Positions 1-6,338 of a stretch of 21,552 nucleotides of DNA are shown in pieces. Below the pieces are notes generated by a model. It saw only the letters and a program-made list of their open reading frames with translations. It made no database searches and was not told the origin of the DNA. Within the stretch, counting starts at the first letter, position 1, and every line of letters starts with the position of its first letter. Source of the DNA: Bacteroidota bacterium (GTDB taxonomy: Bacteria; Bacteroidota; Bacteroidia; Flavobacteriales_F; PHOS-HE28); contig JAEYWT010000250.1 in NCBI GenBank assembly GCA_023428865.1, forward strand, positions 1 through 21,552. Reading direction: 5' to 3'. The translations under genes and the position numbers were made by a program.

Positions 1-135
1 CAGCGCCTGCTGGACTACATCGTGCCGGACGTGGTGCACGTAATGGCCGATGGCCGCATCATCAAGAGCGGTCCGAAGGAACTGGCGCTGGAGCTGGAGG
101 CGAAGGGCTACGACTGGATCAAGGAAATGGCGTGA
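1..135 (+). CDS. sufC: SufC, Fe-S assembly ATPase (3' end only)
   Basis: The first 44 codons are open from the window edge to the TGA at 133-135 and give the C-terminal end of a SufC protein. Recognisable SufC features are RLLDYIVPDVVHV, the GRIIKSG strand and the terminal LALELEAKGYDWIKE helix. SufC is the ABC-type ATPase of the SufBCD scaffold, which builds iron-sulfur clusters in the cytosol. The nucleotide-binding motifs lie upstream of the window, so only family membership can be judged. It is the first visible gene of a plus-strand suf cluster and is separated from sufD by 114 bp that hold repeats rather than a gene. Confidence 0.93.
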   Translation, partial: QRLLDYIVPDVVHVMADGRIIKSGPKELALELEAKGYDWIKEMA

Positions 136-136
136 T

Positions 137-168
137 CGATCAGAAGATCAGATAATCAGACGATCAGA
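137..168 (+). repeat. Four-copy 8-bp tandem repeat (NNATCAGA) in the sufC-sufD gap
   Basis: Starting just after the sufC stop, four consecutive 8-mers read cgatcaga, agatcaga, taatcaga and cgatcaga, followed by a decayed fifth (tgatgaaa). Six of eight positions are constant in the four good copies. The run is non-coding and has no obvious promoter or terminator character. It may be a satellite-like extragenic repeat; its function is unknown. Confidence 0.8.
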
Positions 169-208
169 TGATGAAATACCAAGGCCGCGATAAGGCACCC
201 GTAGCGTC

Positions 209-226
209 CTCCGATATGTATCGGAG
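209..226. repeat. Perfect 8-bp inverted repeat upstream of sufD
   Basis: The arms CTCCGATA and TATCGGAG are perfect reverse complements separated by only TG, and the element ends 23 bp before the sufD ATG. With a 2-base spacer it is better suited to binding a dimeric regulator, or to being an extragenic palindromic repeat, than to forming an RNA hairpin. No T-tract follows, so it is not an intrinsic terminator. Whether it regulates sufD cannot be told from sequence alone. Confidence 0.6.
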
Positions 227-249
227 CCATTGGGTCGACTGATGAAGCC

Positions 250-1515
250 ATGACCACATTGACCCAGACCGACCCCAAGACAACGGTGTTGCCGTTGTTG
301 CAAGCCAGCACCTGGCCCAACGCCGCCGAAGCCCTGGCCCAGGTAAACACCCTGCCAGTGCCCACCACCCGCACCGAGGCCTGGAAATACACCCGCGTTG
401 GCAAGCTGTTCAAGGACGCATACAGCGCCCCGCAAGGTGATGCGACCGTCGCGCTGCCCGCCCGCCTGCCCTTCGATACCACCCGCATCGTCTTCGTCAA
501 CGGCCACTTCCGCGCGGACCTCAGCGACGACCTGAAGGCCGACAAGGGCATCGTCGTCGACAGCCTGAAAAACCACTTGGCACACGGCCCGGTGAAGGCG
601 CACTACGGCACACTGGCCCCCATCGGCGATCGTCTCTTCACGGCGATGAACACCGCTGCGCCTACGGATGGTCTGATCATCCTCGCCACCAAGGGCACTA
701 GGACCAGCAAGCCGATCCATGTTCTGCACATGTCAAGCGGTGATCGGCAATTGATCCAGCCGCGCGATCTCTTCATGCTTCATGAAGGCACGAGCGTGGA
801 AGTGATCTTCGAACACATCGGAACGGACGCATCATCATCACTCGTCAACAGCATCCGCGAAAGCGTGATCGGAGAAGGCGCGAGCCTCACCATCCACCTG
901 TTGCAGAATGAAGGGAATGGTCCCGCACACATCGGCCTCGATGGCGTGTCGATCGGTGCGAAAGGCCGCTTCAGCATCGACACCACCACATTGAACGGTT
1001 CGTTGGTGCGCAACGAGGTGAACGTTTCCCTTGCTGGTCGGGAAGCGCATGCCGAACTGAACGGCGTGTACCTGTTGAACGGCACCACGCATTGCGACAA
1101 CCACACCTACATCGGTCACGACGTGCCGGACTGCACCAGCGACGAGCTCTACAAGGGCATCGTGGCGGGCAAGGGCACCAGTGTGTTCAATGGCAAGGTG
1201 TACGTGAAGCAGGACGCCCAGCGCACCCGCGCCTACCAGAGCAACGCGAACATCCTGCTGGGCGACGACGCCAAGGTGTACACCAAGCCCGAGCTGGAGA
1301 TCTACGCCGACGACGTGAAGTGCAGCCACGGGTGTACCATCGGTCGCCTGGACGAGAAAGGGCTGTTCTACCTGCGCAGCCGCGGGGTGAGCGAGGCAGA
1401 AGCGCGCAAGCTGATGGCCCATGCCTTCATCACCGAGGTGGTGGAGCGCATCCAGAACGAGGAGTGGAAGGCGGTGTTGACGGCCTTGATCGACAACAAA
1501 CTCGCACACCTGTGA
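250..1515 (+). CDS. sufD: SufD, Fe-S cluster assembly scaffold subunit
   Basis: This 421-residue protein has the usual length for SufD. Family hallmarks are the N-terminal RTEAWKYT motif (about residues 41-48), a long right-handed beta-helix core, and the C-terminal segment KCSHGCTIGRLDEKGLFYLRSRG (about 357-379). His360 in CSHG falls at the same position as the functional histidine of Escherichia coli SufD. The C-terminal helices ARKLMAHAFITEVVERI are also typical. SufD pairs with SufB, and with two SufC ATPases forms the cytosolic scaffold on which clusters are assembled. The start at 250 gives the expected N-terminus, although no strong Shine-Dalgarno is visible, as is common in Bacteroidota. 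Its stop overlaps the sufS start (GTGA), which implies coupled translation. Confidence 0.96.
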   Translation: MTTLTQTDPKTTVLPLLQASTWPNAAEALAQVNTLPVPTTRTEAWKYTRVGKLFKDAYSAPQGDATVALPARLPFDTTRIVFVNGHFRADLSDDLKADKGIVVDSLKNHLAHGPVKAHYGTLAPIGDRLFTAMNTAAPTDGLIILATKGTRTSKPIHVLHMSSGDRQLIQPRDLFMLHEGTSVEVIFEHIGTDASSSLVNSIRESVIGEGASLTIHLLQNEGNGPAHIGLDGVSIGAKGRFSIDTTTLNGSLVRNEVNVSLAGREAHAELNGVYLLNGTTHCDNHTYIGHDVPDCTSDELYKGIVAGKGTSVFNGKVYVKQDAQRTRAYQSNANILLGDDAKVYTKPELEIYADDVKCSHGCTIGRLDEKGLFYLRSRGVSEAEARKLMAHAFITEVVERIQNEEWKAVLTALIDNKLAHL

Positions 1516-2798
1516 GCACCAAAGCGGCACCGGTCTCCCAAGCGTTCAACATCGCCGAGATCCGCTCGCAGTTCCCGATCCTGAAGGAGCTGGTGCACGG
1601 CAAGCCGCTGGTGTACTTCGACAACGCCGCGACGAGCCAGAAGCCGCGCCGCGTGATCAAGGCCGAGAGCGCCTACTACGCCACGACCAACGCCAACGTC
1701 CACCGCGGCGTGCATACGCTGAGCACCAAGGCCACCGAAGCGCAGGAGGCCGCGCGGGAGATCATCCGCAAGCACATCAACGCCAAGCACGCGCACGAGG
1801 TGATCTTCACCAGTGGAACCACGGCGAGCCTGAACCTGGCGGCGTTCAGCCTGGGACAATTGCTGTGGGGAAGTTCGCCTTCGCGCAAGGCTTTGGCGAA
1901 CGAGGGCGACGAGGTGCTGATCAGTGGGATGGAGCACCATGCGAACATCGTTCCCTGGCAGCTGGCGTGCGAACGGCACGGGGCGAAGCTGAAGGTGATC
2001 CCGGTGACGGACAGTGGTGAATTGGAACCGCGACGACGCGACGACGCGACGGAATACTTCACTGAGCGGACCAAGGTGTTGGCCGTTACGCACGTTAGCA
2101 ACACGCTGGGTACCATCAACCCGGTGAAGGAGCTGATCTCCGAGGCGAAGAAGCGCGGCATCATCACCGTGGTCGACGGGGCGCAGGCCATCGCGCACCT
2201 GGATGTGGACGTGCAGGACCTCGGCTGCGACCTCTACGCCTTCAGCGGACACAAGGCCTACGGGCCCACCGGCACCGGGGTGCTCTATGGACGCGAGGAG
2301 CTGCTGGAGCGCATGCCCCCCTGGCAGGGCGGCGGTGAGATGATCGATGTGGTCACCTTCGAGAAGACCACTTACGCCAAGCTGCCCTTCAAGTTCGAGG
2401 CGGGCACGCCGCACATCGCCGGCATCATCAGCCTGGGCGAGGCCTTCCGCTGGATGGAGGACTACGACAAGGCGGCGATGGCGAAGCATGAGCATGCGTT
2501 GCTCGAGCACGCGACCAAGGAGCTGCTCACGATAGATGGCCTGCGGATCATCGGCACTGCGAAGGAGAAAGTGGGCGTGATCAGCTTCGTCATTGATGGC
2601 GTACACCACTACGACCTCGGCACCTTGCTCGACCAACAAGGCATCGCCGTGCGCACGGGCCACCACTGCACCCAGCCGCTGATGGAGCGCTTCGGCGTGA
2701 GTGGAACGACGCGGGCGAGTTTTGCGTGTTTCAATACGATGGAGGAGATCGACTCGATGGTAGCCGCGACGAAGAAGGCGGTGAAGATGTTGCGATGA
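1512..2798 (+). CDS. sufS: SufS, group II cysteine desulfurase
   Basis: The 428-residue product is a PLP-dependent cysteine desulfurase that takes sulfur from cysteine and passes it to SufE. The start is GTG at 1512, overlapping the sufD TGA by four bases; a longer upstream open frame is only sufD read out of frame. Visible motifs are YFDNAATSQKP (35-45), NANVHRGVHTLS (60-71), MEHHANIVPW (140-149), the PLP lysine in SGHK (Lys248) and the catalytic Cys386 in RTGHHCTQP, where RAGHHC is the commoner form. The protein is somewhat longer than typical SufS (about 405-410 residues). The excess maps to two unusual stretches, residues about 117-130 and 170-182, both encoded by repeat-like DNA (see findings). 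Both sit away from the catalytic residues, so the enzyme is probably active. Confidence 0.96.
   Translation: MSTKAAPVSQAFNIAEIRSQFPILKELVHGKPLVYFDNAATSQKPRRVIKAESAYYATTNANVHRGVHTLSTKATEAQEAAREIIRKHINAKHAHEVIFTSGTTASLNLAAFSLGQLLWGSSPSRKALANEGDEVLISGMEHHANIVPWQLACERHGAKLKVIPVTDSGELEPRRRDDATEYFTERTKVLAVTHVSNTLGTINPVKELISEAKKRGIITVVDGAQAIAHLDVDVQDLGCDLYAFSGHKAYGPTGTGVLYGREELLERMPPWQGGGEMIDVVTFEKTTYAKLPFKFEAGTPHIAGIISLGEAFRWMEDYDKAAMAKHEHALLEHATKELLTIDGLRIIGTAKEKVGVISFVIDGVHHYDLGTLLDQQGIAVRTGHHCTQPLMERFGVSGTTRASFACFNTMEEIDSMVAATKKAVKMLR
1868..1905 (+). repeat. Palindrome-bearing in-frame insertion within sufS
   Basis: Inside sufS the arms GTTCGCC (1873-1879) and GGCGAAC (1895-1901) are a perfect 7-bp inverted repeat around a 15-nt centre. 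The segment encodes about residues 119-130 (GSSPSRKALANE). These interrupt the normally short link between the NLAAFSLG helix and the GDEVLIS strand; typical SufS proteins have roughly 10 fewer residues here. The boundaries are estimated from remembered family sequences and are uncertain by a few bases. Confidence 0.55.
2019..2060 (+). repeat. Dispersed 8-bp-period repeat, copy inside sufS
   Basis: The stretch contains the 8-mer cgacgacg twice in tandem (2031-2038, 2039-2046) followed by cgacgg. It aligns with the intergenic copy at 3541-3582 over about 35 columns with three mismatches and one gap, beginning aatt(g)gaaccgcgacg and ending acggaa. It encodes about residues 170-182 (ELEPRRRDDATEY) of SufS, where the family usually has an acidic/hydrophobic helix start. 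Since 8 is not a multiple of 3, a change in copy number would shift the sufS frame. Confidence 0.75.
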
Positions 2799-3226
2799 GC
2801 ACCACGACGACATTGGCCCAGACCCAACAAGAGCTCATTGACGAGTTCGCCATGTTCTCTGACTGGCAGGACCGTTACGAGCACCTGATCGAACTGGGCA
2901 AGGACCTGCCCCTGATCGCGCCGGAGCAGAAGACGGACGACAACCTCGTGCGGGGTTGTCAATCGCGGGTATGGCTGCATGCCGCTCCGCAGAACGGCCT
3001 CGTGCACTTCACCGCCGATAGCGACGCGATGATCACCAAGGGCATTGTGGCGCTGCTGGTGCGCGTGTTCAACGACCGCACACCGCAAGAGATCCTGGGC
3101 GCATCAACTGAGTTCATCGATCAGCTCGGCCTGCGGGCACACCTGAGCCCCAACCGCGCGAACGGGCTTAGCGCGATGATCGACCAGATGAAACGCTACG
3201 CCCTCGCCTACTCTTCCAAGTCATGA
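2795..3226 (+). CDS. sufE: SufE, sulfur acceptor for SufS
   Basis: The 143-residue product matches SufE in length and fold signature. The key motif is DDNLVRGCQSRVWL, with the acceptor cysteine at Cys55, which receives persulfide from SufS and hands it to the SufBCD scaffold. The N-terminal QELIDEFAMFSDWQDRYEHLIELG and the IVALLVRVFNDRTPQEI region are also typical. The start chosen is the ATG at 2795, overlapping the sufS TGA by four bases (ATGA); longer upstream reading is sufS in another frame. Its own stop overlaps the next ATG in the same way, so sufD-S-E-T are likely translated as a coupled unit. Confidence 0.96.
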   Translation: MSTTTTLAQTQQELIDEFAMFSDWQDRYEHLIELGKDLPLIAPEQKTDDNLVRGCQSRVWLHAAPQNGLVHFTADSDAMITKGIVALLVRVFNDRTPQEILGASTEFIDQLGLRAHLSPNRANGLSAMIDQMKRYALAYSSKS

Positions 3227-3543
3227 CTACCGAGGAGAAGAAACAACTGGAGGAGAGCATCATCAACTCCCTCAAGTCAGTGTACGACCCGGAGATCCCG
3301 GTGGACATCTACGAGCTGGGGCTGATCTACGACGTGGTTATCCACGACGATGCCAGCGTGTACATCAAGATGACCCTGACCAGCCCGGCGTGCCCGGTGG
3401 CGGGGACCCTGCCCGGCGAGGTGGAGCAGAAGGTGGCCGGTGTGCAGGGCGTGAAGAGCGCCAAGGTGGAGATCACCTTCGAGCCGCCTTGGGACAGGAC
3501 GATGATGAGCGAGGCGGCGCAACTTGAACTCGGCTTTATGTAA
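3223..3543 (+). CDS. sufT: SufT-like DUF59 Fe-S assembly protein
   Basis: This 106-residue protein is a stand-alone MIP18/DUF59 domain. The diagnostic sequences are YDPEIPVDIYELGLIYDV (about 21-38), TSPACPVAGTLP with the conserved Cys57, and the terminal EPPWDRTMMSEAAQLELGF. DUF59 proteins in suf operons help mature or deliver iron-sulfur clusters; SufT is the name used for this role in other bacteria. The ATG overlaps the sufE stop by four bases. The symbol follows family and operon context; biochemical equivalence to characterised SufT is inferred. Confidence 0.92.
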   Translation: MTTEEKKQLEESIINSLKSVYDPEIPVDIYELGLIYDVVIHDDASVYIKMTLTSPACPVAGTLPGEVEQKVAGVQGVKSAKVEITFEPPWDRTMMSEAAQLELGFM

Positions 3544-3582
3544 TTGAACCGCGACGACGCAACGAAGCTACGGAACGACTTC
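3541..3582 (+). repeat. Dispersed 8-bp-period repeat, intergenic copy
   Basis: Most of the short gap between the DUF59 and DUF2480 genes is this element: a lead taattgaaccg, then successive 8-mers cgacgacg, caacgaag, ctacggaa and the start cgactt. It is the second copy of the sequence embedded in sufS at 2019-2060. It overlaps the last codon of the DUF59 gene and ends six bases before the DUF2480 ATG, leaving no room for a conventional promoter. Confidence 0.75.
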
Positions 3583-3587
3583 AGATC

Positions 3588-4124
3588 ATGTCCGAAATCA
3601 TCAACAAAGTCGCCTCCTCCGGCATCATCACCCTCGACCTGGAGGAGCTGTACCCGGCCGGTGAGCGCGTGGTCTTCGACCTGAAGCCGCTGCTGTGGCA
3701 GGAGATTGCCCTGAAAGAGGACGACCTGCGCGCGTTCTGCAAAGAGCACGACTGGTCGCAGTACGCGGGCAAGTTCGTGGCCGTGCATTGTTCAGCGGAT
3801 GCGATCGTGCCCACCTGGGCTTTCATGCTCGTGGCCACGCATGTGCAACCCCATGCAGCCTTCGTCACGCAGGGCGATGCAGACCAACTGGAACGCGCTG
3901 TCTTCACCCGCTTCGTGCATCAACTGGATGTGGAGTCCTACCGCAACGCCCGCGTGGTGGTGAAGGGCTGCAGCAAGCTGCCCGTGCCATTGAACGCCTA
4001 CGTGGAACTGAGTGCGCAGCTTCTGCCGGTGGTGAAGAGCCTGATGTTCGGGGAGCCGTGCAGCACGGTGCCGTTGTACAAGGCCCCGAAACCACAGCGC
4101 GACTCCGGGTCAAGCCCGGAGTGA
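3588..4124 (+). CDS. DUF2480 family protein
   Basis: The 178-residue protein is a DUF2480 member, a Bacteroidota family of unknown function. Family-typical stretches include NKVASSGIITLDLEELYP (5-22), HDWSQYAGKFVAVHCSADAI (54-73), PTWAFMLVATHVQP (75-88), VVVKGCSKLPVPLNAYVEL and VVKSLMFGEPCSTVPLYK. Adjacency to suf genes suggests a link to Fe-S assembly, but this is inference; the conserved cysteines in HCSAD, KGCS and EPCST could be relevant. Known members normally end soon after the VPLYKxPK motif. Here a further 11 residues (PQRDSGSSPE region) are encoded by a GC-rich palindrome that also carries the stop, so the C-terminal tail looks repeat-derived. Confidence 0.9.
   Translation: MSEIINKVASSGIITLDLEELYPAGERVVFDLKPLLWQEIALKEDDLRAFCKEHDWSQYAGKFVAVHCSADAIVPTWAFMLVATHVQPHAAFVTQGDADQLERAVFTRFVHQLDVESYRNARVVVKGCSKLPVPLNAYVELSAQLLPVVKSLMFGEPCSTVPLYKAPKPQRDSGSSPE
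4102..4122. repeat. Palindromic element forming the DUF2480 gene tail
   Basis: The arms ACTCCGGG (4102-4109) and CCCGGAGT (4115-4122) form a perfect 8-bp stem around TCAAG. The last T of the element is the first base of the stop codon TGA. The sequence resembles the CCGGG-TCAAG-CCCGG type of extragenic palindrome found dispersed in many bacterial genomes. No T-tract follows, so a terminator role is weakly supported. Confidence 0.7.
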
Positions 4125-4229
4125 CAACCGCGATGAAATGCCTGATCACAGGCGGGACTTGCACCTCGACCAGTCGATGTACGGTGTCGTTGGAAGAGGC
4201 ACTGTAAGGCGAGTACTACCTTCGGCCTG

Positions 4230-6338
4230 ATGCACCGGTCGATCCTCTTCTTCGCGCTCCTCTTCGCCACTACGCTTACGGCCCAGGATAGACCGGAGCA
4301 ACGCAGCGAACATGGCTGGTACCTCTCACCCCATGGTACCATCAGGATACTCGTGCTTTTCGTGGAGATCGACTTCGATGTGAAGCCCGAGAGGGACCCA
4401 CAACCACAAGCGGCGAATCATTGGCGAAAAGGACAGTTACCTGAGTGGAAGGACCGCGTGTTCGACCCGCATCCACTTCCGCTGCAAGTGGCTGAGGTGT
4501 CTCGGTATTACCAGGACATCTCGTTGGGGCAGTACATCGTGCTGGGCGACTATATCGATACGCTCATCACCCTGAAGGAAAGTGAGTACCCCGGTGTTCA
4601 CCAACCGCATTCGATCGGCACACACGCGGTGAAGGAGGCCAACAAGCGCGGTATCCTGCGAACCCGGTATGGGTTGAGCGTTGCGGACTTCGATCTGTGG
4701 AAGGCACGCGGCAAGGCCGGTCAACCGAAGTTGCTCGGGGCCGATGATCCGCATAGCTACGACCATGTGATGGTGATCGTGCGCAACAGTGGTCTTGGTC
4801 ATGGTGCAGGCAGCACGGACAGCGGATCGCCGGGTGAATTGTACGGCTTCAAAAGCGACACGCAGTCACGTTTCGGCGCAGCCAATGGCCTGCCCTTCGA
4901 GATCCTCAAACACGAATTCAACCACTTGTTGATCGGTGGCAACAACTTCCATAGCGGCGGTGGCAATGCGGCGCAGTTCGAGAGCACCTTCCTTCCCTTG
5001 CAAGGTGGCTGGAGCATGATGGGTGCCAGTGGAAGCAGCTTGCTCACCTGTAGTGCTTGGGACCGGGATCGTATGGGTTGGATGCCTGAAGGTGCAACAC
5101 ATCGGATACGCGCACGTAACACCTTGGGCAACGAGGTGAACGGAGACCTCGATCCACTTGCAGGAGATACCGGGCTCTTCGTCATACGCGATTTCGTTCC
5201 CACCGGCGATGCCCTGCGGATCCGCATGCCTTTCATCCCCGAAGACCGCGCGCAACAATGGCTGTGGATCGAGAACCACCAAGGCATGCGGAAGAACGGT
5301 AGCCCTACCGACCGCTTCCACTGGGAAGGAGTGAACCCATGCGTGACCGGCATGGTGGAGCCCGGCTTGTTCATGACCATGCAGGTAGGACGCGAGGATC
5401 GGGTTGGTGCCAACATCTATGGTGGCGCGGCAGACTACCTGCGCCCTATACCTGCTAACGGCAACTTCGATCTCTACTTACGCGGTGATACGCTCCGCAA
5501 TAGCTGCCCATTCGGGACCAACTCGCTCTATTTCGTTCGCGACCCATCATTGGCTAACCCGCTCACCGGTTTCCAAGAGCAAGAGCTGCCGGTGTATGAC
5601 CGCGACGGCAATGGTACCATCCAACGGGGCGAACACTGGGTACCCGGTGTACGCGGCGAACGCGGCAAACGCGACCAGGATTTGATCCTTTTCGGAAGAC
5701 CGGATCACGCCTTCCGCATGGAGGGTGTGCGCAGCATCGGCATGTGTACGAACCCATCCACAGCGAATATGCTGACCCTTTATAGCACCGGCTCGCGGGA
5801 AACGTATGGTCGTAAGGCTCCTAACGTGCGCACCATCCAACTGAACGGCATTCGTGTGGACCTGATCGACATGCGTAACAATGGCGATGCCTTGGTGCGG
5901 GTGAGCGTGAATGATACACGCATGGTGAGCGACCAGCGGTGGTGCGCTGACAGCATCGTATTGCCTCCGCTGCGTGGCGTTGATGGTCACTCACTCACCA
6001 TCGACAGCGGTAGCCGTTTGTTGTTGGACCGCTCGCGAACCCCTACCCGTATGGACAAACCCGATAGCACCAAGGGAGGGCCGTGGTTCAGCGATCCCAC
6101 CAGCCTTACCATACAGCCCGGCGCTTCTGTTTCAGTGGAAGACAAGGCTACCTTAGAGCTGAAGAACAACAGCACCCTTCACTTGCTGCCCGGCAGTCGC
6201 GCGTTGTTCGGCCGCAAGGCGAGCTTGAAGATCGAAAGCGGCTCTACCCTTGTCGTACATGGCGATGCACGACTGGAAGGTCGCGCGAAACATTTCAAGA
6301 AAGCGCGTCGCCAAGGGCGGATCGTAGACGCTCAGTAA
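4230..6338 (+). CDS. Secreted zincin-like metalloprotease (M6-like)
   Basis: The 702-residue product starts with a signal peptide (MHRSILFFALLFATTLTAQD). A zincin motif HEFNH is at 228-232 (His228, Glu229, His232), followed by GGNNFHSGG with a possible third ligand at His241. The later stretch GGWSMMGASGS (about 259-269) and SAWDRDRMGW (275-284) recall the Met-turn region of peptidase family M6 (immune inhibitor A-like). An EF-hand-like loop DRDGNGTIQRGE (457-468) probably binds calcium. Residues about 587-684 are short LxIxxGSxL-type strands suggesting a small beta-helix, and the end is basic. No T9SS sorting domain is visible, unlike the other large exported proteins in this window. M6 assignment is by motif resemblance; a different zincin family is possible. 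Confidence 0.75.
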   Translation: MHRSILFFALLFATTLTAQDRPEQRSEHGWYLSPHGTIRILVLFVEIDFDVKPERDPQPQAANHWRKGQLPEWKDRVFDPHPLPLQVAEVSRYYQDISLGQYIVLGDYIDTLITLKESEYPGVHQPHSIGTHAVKEANKRGILRTRYGLSVADFDLWKARGKAGQPKLLGADDPHSYDHVMVIVRNSGLGHGAGSTDSGSPGELYGFKSDTQSRFGAANGLPFEILKHEFNHLLIGGNNFHSGGGNAAQFESTFLPLQGGWSMMGASGSSLLTCSAWDRDRMGWMPEGATHRIRARNTLGNEVNGDLDPLAGDTGLFVIRDFVPTGDALRIRMPFIPEDRAQQWLWIENHQGMRKNGSPTDRFHWEGVNPCVTGMVEPGLFMTMQVGREDRVGANIYGGAADYLRPIPANGNFDLYLRGDTLRNSCPFGTNSLYFVRDPSLANPLTGFQEQELPVYDRDGNGTIQRGEHWVPGVRGERGKRDQDLILFGRPDHAFRMEGVRSIGMCTNPSTANMLTLYSTGSRETYGRKAPNVRTIQLNGIRVDLIDMRNNGDALVRVSVNDTRMVSDQRWCADSIVLPPLRGVDGHSLTIDSGSRLLLDRSRTPTRMDKPDSTKGGPWFSDPTSLTIQPGASVSVEDKATLELKNNSTLHLLPGSRALFGRKASLKIESGSTLVVHGDARLEGRAKHFKKARRQGRIVDAQ

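Noticed and set aside
1368..2813. A 481-codon open frame on the minus strand opposite sufS
   Set aside because: It is a by-product of G+C-rich codon use in sufS: the sequence is low-complexity in Arg, His, Leu and Val, has no recognisable motif, and the opposite strand is a clear conserved gene.
4125..4229. Possible small gene or promoter ahead of the metalloprotease
   Set aside because: The only open frames are short and featureless. A TACCTTCG at 4217-4224 is one mismatch from the -7 box but lies too close to the ATG at 4230 to be convincing.
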